NCBI GenBank assembly: GCA_030040295.1
Contig: JASHTZ010000655.1
Location: forward strand, 1 to 10,501
Source: Terriglobia bacterium
Lineage (GTDB): Bacteria; Acidobacteriota; Terriglobia; UBA7540
Length of the DNA: 10,501 nt
Direction: 5' to 3'
How positions within the stretch are numbered: position 1 is the stretch's first letter; each line of letters opens with the position of its first letter. The notes beneath the pieces are model-generated. The model saw only the letters and a list, made by a program, of their open reading frames with translations. It was not told the DNA's origin and made no database searches. Positions 1 to 6,647 of this stretch are shown piece after piece. The translations under genes were made by a program, and so were the position numbers.

Positions 1-1038
1 GGCCGGCGAGTGGCGGAGTTTCAGGGCGTGGCCAAGAGCTACGGATCGAAGCAGGTGTTCCGCGATGTAAATCTTACTATTGACCGAGGCGATCGTGTGG
101 CGCTGGTGGGCGTGAACGGCGCAGGAAAATCGACCTTAATTAAGATGCTCGCCGGCATCGAACCGCTGAGCGCCGGGGAATTCAAACTTGGCCACAACGT
201 CGAGTCGGATTACTTTGCCCAGGACCAGTACAAGGCGCTCGATCCGGAGGCGCGGTTGCTCGATGACTTGACGCGCGCCGCGCCCATGGCCCTGAGTACG
301 CAGACGGAGTTGCGCAGCCTGCTGGGTTGCTTCCTGTTTACCGAAGACGACGTCTTCAAGCGCATCCGCGTGCTTTCCGGGGGCGAGCGTAATCGCTATG
401 CGCTGGCACGGATGCTCCTGCGGCCGTCCAATTTTCTTCTGCTCGATGAACCCACCAATCACCTCGACCTGCGCGCCAAGGACGTTCTGCTGGAAGCGCT
501 GGAAAGCTACTCCGGCACGGTGGTGTTTGTCTCTCACGACCGCTACTTCATCGACAAATTGGCTACGCGCGTTTTCGAAATTGGCGGGGGCGAGGTGAAC
601 GTCTTTCCCGGCAACTATGAAGATTATCTATGGCGCAAGGAGGGGAAGCAAATCAACCTCACCCTGCCCGGCACGAGCGATCTGGCGGCGGAACGCGCAG
701 TGGAAAATGACGTCCATCGAGAATCGCGCGAGGAAACCAAGAGGGAAGTCGTGGCCGTTTCCAAGACGAAGCGCCTTAATCCCCTGCGCCTTCGTCAGAT
801 GAAGGATCGTTGCCGTGAGATTGAGGAGCAGGTGGCTCGCCGCGAAGCTGAAATCGAAGGCTATGGTCAGGAGTCGGCGCACTTCAAAAGCGCCGAGGAG
901 AGTGTGCGACTCGCCAAACTGATCGAAGAGGAGCGCGAGGAAATCGCCGGATTAATGCGCGAGTGGGAAGAGACTGCCAAAGTTGTTGAGGAGCAGGAAG
1001 CCGAATCGGGTTCGGGACCGGGTGATCAAGAGTCGTAA
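1..1038 (+). CDS. ABC-F family ATPase, 3' part (second ABC domain and C-terminal coiled coil)
   Basis: The frame is open from the first base, so this is the C-terminal half of a longer gene; ABC-F proteins usually have two ABC domains and about 600-650 residues. Counting from the GTG at base 10, one complete nucleotide-binding domain is visible: Walker A GVNGAGKST (34-42), Q-loop region YFAQDQ (69-73), ABC signature LSGGER (122-127), Walker B LLLDEP (143-148) and switch histidine SHDR (175-178). The PTNHLDL after Walker B is typical of ABC-F. Residues about 260-335 are rich in Glu, Arg and Lys and look like the coiled-coil C-terminal domain of Uup/YdiF-type members. There are no membrane segments, so it is a soluble protein. 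ABC-F proteins act on the ribosome as translation factors or antibiotic-protection proteins; which subtype this is cannot be told from this half. The base-10 GTG is internal, not a real start. Confidence 0.93.
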   Translation, partial: GRRVAEFQGVAKSYGSKQVFRDVNLTIDRGDRVALVGVNGAGKSTLIKMLAGIEPLSAGEFKLGHNVESDYFAQDQYKALDPEARLLDDLTRAAPMALSTQTELRSLLGCFLFTEDDVFKRIRVLSGGERNRYALARMLLRPSNFLLLDEPTNHLDLRAKDVLLEALESYSGTVVFVSHDRYFIDKLATRVFEIGGGEVNVFPGNYEDYLWRKEGKQINLTLPGTSDLAAERAVENDVHRESREETKREVVAVSKTKRLNPLRLRQMKDRCREIEEQVARREAEIEGYGQESAHFKSAEESVRLAKLIEEEREEIAGLMREWEETAKVVEEQEAESGSGPGDQES

Positions 1039-1068
1039 TTTGACGGCTGCGATGTGTTTGGTTCATTT

Positions 1069-1101
1069 CGGATCGCGCTTTGTTCCAGAGCTCCCGATCC
1101 G
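1069..1101. repeat. Inverted repeat downstream of the ABC-F gene
   Basis: Perfect 7-bp arms, CGGATCG (1069-1075) and CGATCCG (1095-1101), enclose a 19-nt loop, starting 31 bp after the ABC-F stop. No T-run follows the right arm, so it is not a canonical intrinsic terminator. It might be a weak terminator, a binding site or chance; it lies upstream of the promoter at 1145-1153. Confidence 0.3.
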
Positions 1102-1144
1102 GCGTTGCACTTACAATCCCGCACAGAATCGAGTTCAGGCGGAG

Positions 1145-1153
1145 TGCTATAAT
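1145..1153 (+). promoter_or_regulatory. Extended -10 promoter for the rhomboid-TPR gene
   Basis: TGCTATAAT is a perfect sigma-70-type extended -10 (TGn plus TATAAT at 1148-1153). At 16-18 bp upstream there is no good -35 hexamer, which an extended -10 can tolerate. Transcription would start near 1160 and give a leader of roughly 45 nt before the ATG at 1204. It is the only strong promoter match in this gap, and it allows the rhomboid gene to be expressed independently of the ABC-F gene. Confidence 0.55.
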
Positions 1154-1203
1154 CTCCAGAAGAGCTCCCCCGTGGGACAAGGCTCGCGTTCAAGATTGAA
1201 TTC

Positions 1204-2649
1204 ATGGCCGACCCATCTCCATCCCTATACGCCTTTCCGCAATATTCCCAAGTTACCCCGCGCCGCTTCTGGCCAATAGCGACACTGATTCTTCTTGCGC
1301 TCAATTTCATCATCTTCGGCCTGGAGATTCGAGCGGGGGGATTTAATGATACGCAAGTTCTCCTGAACCTCGGTGCTTCTTACGGACCCTACATGCGGCG
1401 AGGTGAATACTGGCGTTTGGTCATGCCAATCTTTCTGCATGGCGGCTGGTCTCACATTCTGGGGAACAGCTTTGTACTCTTCGTCCTGGGACCCATTTTA
1501 GAGAGAGTCTACCGCTACGGACGTTACACCACCATCTATGTTGCATCTGGCGTGGGCGGCGCGCTCCTTTCGTCCACCGCTTCGAGAAATATCTCGGTGG
1601 GGGCTTCCGGTGCGGTGATGGGAATTGCGGGGGCGATACTCGTCGCCGGGTACGTTCATCGCGAACTAATTCCCCGGCGCTGGGCTCGCGCGTTGGGTGT
1701 GCGGATCCTTCCCTTTATTTTGGTCGTTCTCGTCTCGGGGCTCAAGACAACCGGCGTGGACAACTGGGGCCACTTGGGGGGACTGGCCACGGGCGCTCTC
1801 CTCGCAGTCGTCATTCGACCTCCGCAGCCTGACCTCACGCCGGCTGCATTTTCCGAGCCTCCCTCACAAGCCATCGTGATCTTGCCGGTGGCTGTCGTGA
1901 TTCTTGCCATGGCAGCCACAGCTTGCCACTACCGGACGATGCGGACCATGGACCGGTTGCTGGCAGAAGGCGAACGATTCGAATCCACTCGCCAATACGA
2001 CCGCGAGTTACAGAGTTTCCAGCAAGCCCTGAAGCTGGCTCCGCGCGAAGAAGAACCACACGAAGAATTGGGGAACTATTACCTTTCGCAGAAGCAATAC
2101 GACCGGGCTATTGGTGAATTTCAAGAAGCCGCCCGCCTCACCGAAGGGGATGAGCATTCCCGGCTGGGTCTCGCTTTGGCCTACCAGTTGAAAGGTGATC
2201 CCCAGAAGGCGCAGAGGATTTTTGAAGATGTACTCGGAAAATATCCCCAAACTGCCGAGGGGCGCGAATTGATGGCCGCAAACGAGGTGATGCTGGCGGA
2301 TATGTATGCCCAGCAAAAATTCTATGCGAATGCCATCAAATCCTACCGGCAGGCTCTGGGCATTTCGCCGGATCTGGCCGTGGCGCACAACAACTTGGCC
2401 TGGCTTTATGCCACTTGCGACGATCAGAATTTTCGCGACCCCAAGGCCGCACTAACCCATGCGGAACGCGCGGTGGAACTTTCGCAATGGAAAGAAGGAG
2501 AATTTATCGACACCCTGGCGGAAGCATACTACGCGAATGGAGATTTTCAGCAAGCCGTGGAAGTTCAAAAGAAAGCGCTGGCCCTTCTGCCCGATAACCC
2601 AGAACTGCTGGAGCACATGGCTCGCTTTCGGAAGGCCGCGGAAATTTGA
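1204..2649 (+). CDS. Rhomboid intramembrane serine protease fused to C-terminal TPR domain
   Basis: A 481-residue membrane protein. Residues about 25-205 form a six-helix rhomboid core: the loop-1 tract HGGWSHILGN (79-88) carries the helix-2 H84 and N88 that shape the oxyanion hole; GASG (133-136) gives the catalytic nucleophile S135; NWGHLGG (187-193) gives the catalytic base H190. All key residues are present, so it is predicted to be active in cleaving transmembrane substrates. A further hydrophobic segment (about 223-241) follows, then TPR-like helical repeats over about 245-475, with typical YxxAIxxFxxAL patterns around 264-280, 297-312, 375-390 and 446-462. If the core has its usual cytoplasmic N terminus, this seventh helix places the TPRs outside the cytoplasm. 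No clear Shine-Dalgarno precedes the ATG; it was chosen because residues 1-20 lead directly into the first helix. The gene has its own upstream promoter and converges on mutM. Confidence 0.93.
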   Translation: MADPSPSLYAFPQYSQVTPRRFWPIATLILLALNFIIFGLEIRAGGFNDTQVLLNLGASYGPYMRRGEYWRLVMPIFLHGGWSHILGNSFVLFVLGPILERVYRYGRYTTIYVASGVGGALLSSTASRNISVGASGAVMGIAGAILVAGYVHRELIPRRWARALGVRILPFILVVLVSGLKTTGVDNWGHLGGLATGALLAVVIRPPQPDLTPAAFSEPPSQAIVILPVAVVILAMAATACHYRTMRTMDRLLAEGERFESTRQYDRELQSFQQALKLAPREEEPHEELGNYYLSQKQYDRAIGEFQEAARLTEGDEHSRLGLALAYQLKGDPQKAQRIFEDVLGKYPQTAEGRELMAANEVMLADMYAQQKFYANAIKSYRQALGISPDLAVAHNNLAWLYATCDDQNFRDPKAALTHAERAVELSQWKEGEFIDTLAEAYYANGDFQQAVEVQKKALALLPDNPELLEHMARFRKAAEI

Positions 2650-2702
2650 GCAAGAGGCGGTGGTTTCGATCGCTTCCTAAATCCTCGTTGGCCGTTCATC
2701 CC

Positions 2703-3581
2703 TTAGAGAGACGCTGATTTTCTTGGCCCCCGCATTTTGGCGGTGACGCGCGGGCGGGCCTGGCAGCGAGGACAAAAATGGCTGCTGCGCCCGGCAATGA
2801 CGATGCGCCGGATGGCCTGGCCGCAGCGGCGGCAAGGTTCGCCGGTGTGCTGATAGACGCGCAATTTCTTGAGAAATGCTCCGGGCCTCCCTTCCAGGTT
2901 GCGATAATCACTGAACGTTGTGCCGCCCAAATCTACCGCACGCCCAAGCACCTTGCGAATGGCTCTAAAAAGATGGCGAGCCTTGTCCGCCGAGACGCGG
3001 CCGGGCTGGGAGAGAGGATGGATGCGCGCTTCGAACAATGCTTCATCGGCGTAAATGTTTCCGAGCCCCGAAACCAGGTTCTGGTTCATCAGCCAACTCT
3101 TGATTGCGCCCTTGCGGCCGCGCATCGCTACGAGGAATTCATCTTCAGTAACGCGCTGCGCATCGGGGCCAAGTGCGCCGAAAACTTCTTCCAATTCCTG
3201 CCCGGTCAGAGATCGCAACCTGCCGAAGCGCCGGATATCGCGGAACCGCAGCTCCTCGCGTCCATCGTCCAGGGCCATGATGACGTGGGTATGCGGTTCG
3301 ATGGGCGCTTCACGCGTGGCAACAGTAAGCTGACCGGTCATTCCCAAGCGCACTAAAAGAAAGCGCGGTGCTGAGCCTTGTTCTGGCGACAATTCCACGG
3401 CGATCGCCTTGCCCTTGCGCGAAACGTTGGTCAGCGTTCGGCCCGCGAGCGTGGACACAAATTCCTCCGGCGAGCCTCCGATCACCGAAGCGTGGCGGAC
3501 CTCCACCGCCGCGATGCGGCGTCCGAGCGCGCGTTGCCGCAGGCCCTGGGCCACGGTTTCAACTTCCGGCAGCTCTGGCAT
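2703..3581 (-). CDS. mutM: Formamidopyrimidine-DNA glycosylase (Fpg/MutM)
   Basis: A 292-residue bifunctional glycosylase/AP lyase of base-excision repair, which removes 8-oxoguanine and formamidopyrimidines from DNA. The N terminus MPELPEVET gives the catalytic P2, E3 and E6, with the conserved lysine at K58 (RKGKAI). The void-filling residues correspond to M81 (LGMTG), R117 and F119 (IRRFG). The helix-two-turn-helix segment NQNLVSGLGNIYADE lies at about 166-180. The C-terminal zinc finger is complete (C250, C253, C270, C273), with the DNA-contacting arginine at R265 in GRSS. Length is a little above the usual 270-275 because of a basic tail after the finger. No Shine-Dalgarno is seen upstream, but the start is certain because the catalytic proline must directly follow the initiator methionine. 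The gene ends 53 bp from the convergent rhomboid gene. Confidence 0.97.
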   Translation of the reverse strand: MPELPEVETVAQGLRQRALGRRIAAVEVRHASVIGGSPEEFVSTLAGRTLTNVSRKGKAIAVELSPEQGSAPRFLLVRLGMTGQLTVATREAPIEPHTHVIMALDDGREELRFRDIRRFGRLRSLTGQELEEVFGALGPDAQRVTEDEFLVAMRGRKGAIKSWLMNQNLVSGLGNIYADEALFEARIHPLSQPGRVSADKARHLFRAIRKVLGRAVDLGGTTFSDYRNLEGRPGAFLKKLRVYQHTGEPCRRCGQAIRRIVIAGRSSHFCPRCQARPRVTAKMRGPRKSASL

Positions 3582-3664
3582 GGGTGATGGGTGGTTGCTT
3601 TTGCGTGATATCGGAATTCAGGGAAATGTTTTTCTGTGGGCGACGCTTTTGAGATGCCCGAAGA

Positions 3665-3685
3665 ATCGCTGATCGCCAATCGCCA
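3665..3685. repeat. Three tandem 7-bp units (ATCGCYR)
   Basis: In the gap between the Rieske gene and mutM, ATCGCTG (3665-3671) is followed without spacing by ATCGCCA (3672-3678) and ATCGCCA (3679-3685). Two copies are identical and one differs at two positions. It may be a short heptamer repeat tract; its function is unknown. The rest of this 129-bp gap (3582-3710) shows no clear promoter or terminator. Confidence 0.45.
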
Positions 3686-3710
3686 TCACAAAATTTCAAA
3701 CTCGTTCAAA

Positions 3711-4016
3711 TTACACTCCCACTTTGATGTCACCACCTTCAACCTGCACAGGATAGGTGGCCAGTCTGATTGAGCTCATCCCCACTTTTTCGCCCGTGCA
3801 GACGTTGTACTCCCACATGTGCCAAGGGCAAGTGACGGTTTCACCTTCCAGCATGCCTTCGCCAAGAGGTCCGCCTTGGTGAAGACAGGTGTTGTCCGTA
3901 GCGTAAATTTTCCCCGCAACGTTGTATAGGGCGATGGACTTGCCGTTTGCCTCAACCGTCATCGCCGTTCCCGGCTGCAAGTCTGAAAGGCTCGCAACCT
4001 TCACAAAGTTTGGCAT
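3711..4016 (-). CDS. Small Rieske [2Fe-2S] ferredoxin
   Basis: A 101-residue soluble protein consisting of a single Rieske domain. The cluster ligands are C44 and H46 (CLH) and C63 and H66 (CPWH), separated by 16 residues. The WHMWEYNVCTGE stretch after the second pair resembles ferredoxin components of aromatic-ring dioxygenases and the small subunit of nitrite reductase (NirD). There is no signal peptide or membrane anchor, so it is not a cytochrome bc1-type Rieske protein. No oxygenase, reductase or nitrite reductase gene is in view, so its partner is unknown; it probably carries electrons in the cytoplasm. The start is well supported: GAGGAG lies 5 bases before the ATG. It is the next gene downstream of nuoB on the same strand, across a 104-bp gap, so co-transcription is possible. 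Confidence 0.93.
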   Translation of the reverse strand: MPNFVKVASLSDLQPGTAMTVEANGKSIALYNVAGKIYATDNTCLHQGGPLGEGMLEGETVTCPWHMWEYNVCTGEKVGMSSIRLATYPVQVEGGDIKVGV

Positions 4017-4035
4017 GAGATCTCCTCAGAAGTTG

Positions 4036-4075
4036 ACAGCCGGGAGCCCACAAACCTCCTCAGGCCTGGGGCTGT
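4036..4075 (-). repeat. Nested inverted repeat between nuoB and the Rieske gene
   Basis: Outer arms GGCTGT/ACAGCC (4070-4075 and 4036-4041) enclose a shorter GGAG/CTCC pair (4056-4059 and 4043-4046, + strand coordinates). The transcript of the minus strand could fold into a stem-loop just upstream of the Rieske ribosome-binding site. No T-run follows, so it is not an obvious terminator. It may affect mRNA processing or translation, or be chance. Confidence 0.25.
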
Positions 4076-4120
4076 AAGCTGTGGAATGTTTTCTTGCGAA
4101 TGAACGCAGGAAAGGTCGGC

Positions 4121-4696
4121 CTAGCCGAGCTGAACGAGTTCCGGCGTTCCTGCCTTTCCAATGTGAATGGACCGTTTGAACTCGTCGATCATGCTGGAAT
4201 CAAGGCGAACATCCGTGGGCCGCTTTCCCAGTGACATGCCGTCAATCTTCTCCTGCAACCTGAGAAGAGCGTAGAAGAGGTTTTCCGGGCGCGGCGGGCA
4301 ACCGACGACGTAGACGTCCACGGGTACGATTTTATCCACACCCTGCAAAACGGCATAGGTGTTGAACGGTCCCCCCACGCTGGAGCACGCTCCCATGGAG
4401 ATGCACCACTTCGGGTCGGGCATTTGTTCCCAAATGCGTTTGACCACCGGCGCCATCTTCAGCGTCACGGTTCCGGCTACGATCATCAAGTCCGCCTGGC
4501 GAGGGCTGGGGCGAAACACCTCCGCACCGAAGCGCGCCATGTCAAAACGCGATGTGGTGGAAGCGATCATTTCTATCGCGCAACAGGCCAAGCCAAACGT
4601 CAGCGGCCAGAGGGAAGACTTGCGTGCCCAATTGAATACATAATCGACGGAGGTGATGATGAAGTTCTTTTCGAATCGGTTTTCGATAAAGCCCAT
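4121..4696 (-). CDS. nuoB: NADH-quinone oxidoreductase subunit B (complex I, N2 cluster)
   Basis: A 191-residue subunit of the peripheral arm of respiratory complex I. It holds the [4Fe-4S] cluster N2, which passes electrons to quinone. All four ligands are visible: the vicinal pair C38-C39 (GLACCAIE), C104 (SMGACSSVGG) and C133 (VVGCPPRPENL). The N-terminal basic helix and the FDMARFG segment (51-57) are typical of the family. Length is normal, with a modest C-terminal extension after about residue 160. The ATG follows AAGGGG, a reasonable ribosome-binding site. What is odd is the context: neither nuoA nor nuoC, its usual operon neighbours, is adjacent. Upstream is a TPR membrane protein gene and downstream a Rieske ferredoxin. 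It may be a second, dispersed nuoB copy or part of a split nuo gene set. A homologous hydrogenase small subunit is less likely given the close match to NuoB motifs. Confidence 0.96.
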   Translation of the reverse strand: MGFIENRFEKNFIITSVDYVFNWARKSSLWPLTFGLACCAIEMIASTTSRFDMARFGAEVFRPSPRQADLMIVAGTVTLKMAPVVKRIWEQMPDPKWCISMGACSSVGGPFNTYAVLQGVDKIVPVDVYVVGCPPRPENLFYALLRLQEKIDGMSLGKRPTDVRLDSSMIDEFKRSIHIGKAGTPELVQLG

Positions 4697-4756
4697 TTCC
4701 CGCCCCTTATTTCCGAATGCCCAACGGGTTGATTAGTGATGGCCGAGCACAGACAT

Positions 4757-4762
4757 ATTATA
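4757..4762 (-). promoter_or_regulatory. Candidate -10 box for nuoB and the Rieske gene
   Basis: On the minus strand this hexamer reads TATAAT, about 60 bases before the nuoB ATG, inside the 117-bp gap after the preceding TPR gene. The -35 is poor (TTTCGA at 19 bp spacing is the best visible). It suggests nuoB is transcribed separately from the glycosyltransferase-like genes upstream. Confidence 0.45.
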
Positions 4763-4813
4763 CCTGTCCGCCCCAGGCGTTTCGAAATATTTCCTGCGTT
4801 ATGATCCAGTTCC

Positions 4814-6595
4814 TTATCGGCTGGGTATTTCGCTGCGGACGCGCGCGGCGCCGGCCTTGTCCCCCGCGGCGTCAAGCGCGCCGGCCTCTGCTACATAGGC
4901 CTGCTTGTAGTCCGGATCGGTGTCGCGCGCGGAGTGAAATTGCGCCGCGGCATCTACCGGCTTCCCCAGCTTGATGAAGCAGGAGCCCAGGAAGAATCTC
5001 GCGCCTACGTCCAGAGGGTTGGCACGGACTGCCTGCTGGAAATAAGACGCCGCTTGCGAGTAATCACCTCGCGGGAAATAAAATGCACCCAAGACATCGT
5101 AGCCCGAACTGAAGCGAGGGGTCAGATTCACCGCCTTGTGGAAATACGCAAGCGCCTCGTCGGGGCGTCCTTCGAGGGCAGCGATCTGGCCAAGGCCAAT
5201 CCAGCAGTCGTAGGTGACGGTGGTCAAATTCACGAATGCCACCTGGTTAAGCTGGATGGCCGTCCGGTATTCCTGCGCAGCCGCGGCCAAATTCCTGTCG
5301 CGATATTGCAGATCGAGCGCGCGATGAACGTGCACCAGAGCGGATTTGGGCTCTGCACTATACGAATAGTTCCACAAGGTGTCGTTCGTGCGCCAGCGCG
5401 GAACGGCGCGCAAATCCTGTACGCTGAAGAGGACCAGCGCCAGCCCAAGCGCGGGAACCAGGACGCGCTCAGGATGGCGGGCGCGGAAATAATTTGGAAT
5501 CTTGTTAAGGGCAAGCGATGCGACCACAAGAGAGAGCCCCATGGAGGGCAAAAACGAGAACCGATCGGCAATAAGCGGATAACTGAGCTGCCGCACATCC
5601 AGGCAAGGCAGCAATGTTACCGGCCACCAGAGAATCAGGAAGGCCAGCGGGCGATCGTACTTACGAAAGACGACGGTGAAAACGAGAGCCAGGAGCGTGA
5701 TCCAGGGCCAGGGCGAGCGGACGCTCGCGGCGAGATCGAAGTTGCGAAAATCATTGAGTTCCACCGGCCAGAAAAAAAGCTTGGTGTGCTGCCCCAGCAG
5801 CGCTATTGCGGCGACAATCACGCGCGGGGGGACCTTCCACAGGTTCGGCGCGTGCGATAGATGTCCCAGCACAGCAACCCGGATGCGAAGATAGACCGCC
5901 ACTGCCGCAAAATAAGGAATCCAGCGAAGGCCCTTCCGCCACCAGCCGTCTTCGTCCTTCATGACGAACCAGTAGACCAGCAGCAGCAAGGGCAGGCTGA
6001 CCCCCATCTCTTTAAAGAAGAGCGATGTGAAATAAGCCGCAGCTCCCAGGGCGTGCCATGCCCATCGCTTCCCAGGGGTTTTCTCCGCTCGAAGAAAAAT
6101 GATGAAGGCCAGCACGTAGAAAAGTCCACAGCCGCAGTCAGGGACGCAGGAAACCCAACATACCGGCTCCACGTGCTGCGGATGCAGGGCCCAAATCAGC
6201 GCGCCGGCAAAGGCAGTGAGATGGTTCGGCAACAGGTCGCGCCCCAGCCGGTAGACCAATAATGCCGTGATGACGTAGAAGACCAGTTGATAGAGATGAA
6301 ACGCCGCAGTGTTTGCTCCTGCCACCTGCCACACGAGCCAATGAGAAAAAATGTGAAGCGGGCGGTAGAAATTCGTTTCCGCTGCATGTCCCTCAAAGGA
6401 CCAGACTGAGCCGGTAAAAATGCGCCGCCAAAGGTGAGGATTGCGCAGGAAGGGGTTTTCAAGAACCTGCTTTCCGTCGTCGTAAACGAAGCCGTTGCCC
6501 AGAGTGCCGCCAAAAGCTGCCACCGTGCACAAAACGAGCAGCCACTTCGAAACTGCGGAATGGTCTTTCAGCAAGTTGTCACAGCGCTCCAGCAA
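4814..6595 (-). CDS. TMTC-like GT-C membrane glycosyltransferase with C-terminal TPRs (third of three paralogs)
   Basis: A 593-residue polytopic protein whose function is inferred from motifs. After a first membrane segment (about 17-33) come YDD (38-40), NFYRPL (75-80), HPQHVE (138-143), FKE (194-196) and DRFSFLPSMG (344-353). These correspond in order to conserved motifs of eukaryotic TMTC O-mannosyltransferases, GT-C enzymes using polyprenyl-phosphate-linked sugar. Roughly ten hydrophobic segments span 17-395, and TPRs fill about 419-585, probably extracytoplasmic. It is closely similar to the adjacent paralog at 6648-8426; the motifs have identical numbering through residue 196 if this gene starts at the TTG at 6595. 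That TTG has GGAGG six bases upstream; an earlier in-frame TTG at 6616 has no such site, and there is no ATG until well inside the protein. Unlike its paralogs it has four cysteines (146, 150, 154, 156) just after HPQHVE. The acceptor and sugar are unknown. Confidence 0.85.
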   Translation of the reverse strand: MLERCDNLLKDHSAVSKWLLVLCTVAAFGGTLGNGFVYDDGKQVLENPFLRNPHLWRRIFTGSVWSFEGHAAETNFYRPLHIFSHWLVWQVAGANTAAFHLYQLVFYVITALLVYRLGRDLLPNHLTAFAGALIWALHPQHVEPVCWVSCVPDCGCGLFYVLAFIIFLRAEKTPGKRWAWHALGAAAYFTSLFFKEMGVSLPLLLLVYWFVMKDEDGWWRKGLRWIPYFAAVAVYLRIRVAVLGHLSHAPNLWKVPPRVIVAAIALLGQHTKLFFWPVELNDFRNFDLAASVRSPWPWITLLALVFTVVFRKYDRPLAFLILWWPVTLLPCLDVRQLSYPLIADRFSFLPSMGLSLVVASLALNKIPNYFRARHPERVLVPALGLALVLFSVQDLRAVPRWRTNDTLWNYSYSAEPKSALVHVHRALDLQYRDRNLAAAAQEYRTAIQLNQVAFVNLTTVTYDCWIGLGQIAALEGRPDEALAYFHKAVNLTPRFSSGYDVLGAFYFPRGDYSQAASYFQQAVRANPLDVGARFFLGSCFIKLGKPVDAAAQFHSARDTDPDYKQAYVAEAGALDAAGDKAGAARVRSEIPSR

Positions 6596-6601
6596 GGCCA
6601 G

Positions 6602-6606
6602 CCTCC
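6602..6606 (-). promoter_or_regulatory. Shine-Dalgarno that selects the TTG start at 6595
   Basis: The minus strand reads GGAGG here, exactly six bases before the TTG at 6595. It lies downstream of the alternative TTG at 6616 and so argues for the shorter product. The neighbouring paralog has AGAGG at the same six-base distance from its own TTG. Confidence 0.6.
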
Positions 6607-6647
6607 ACGAGTTCAATCCGTCACGTCCCGGATTTGCTTCAGATTCC

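Noticed and set aside
10..12. GTG as the true start of the ABC-F gene
   Set aside because: The frame is open upstream to the window edge, only the second half of a typical ABC-F protein follows, and no ribosome-binding site can be assessed.
1105..1110. TTGCAC as the -35 element for the promoter at 1145-1153
   Set aside because: It lies 37 bp from the -10, far beyond the usual 16-19 bp spacing.
2650..2702. Terminator between the convergent rhomboid and mutM genes
   Set aside because: Only a 6-bp stem with one G-U pair (GAGGCG/CGCTTC) and no T-run can be drawn; too weak to call.
2778..3356. Plus-strand open frame of 192 codons opposite mutM
   Set aside because: mutM on the minus strand has every catalytic and zinc ligand; the antisense frame shows no family features.
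4934..5860. Plus-strand open frame of 308 codons opposite the third TMTC-like gene
   Set aside because: The opposite strand carries clear membrane and TPR motifs; this frame has no motif and a composition typical of an antisense shadow.
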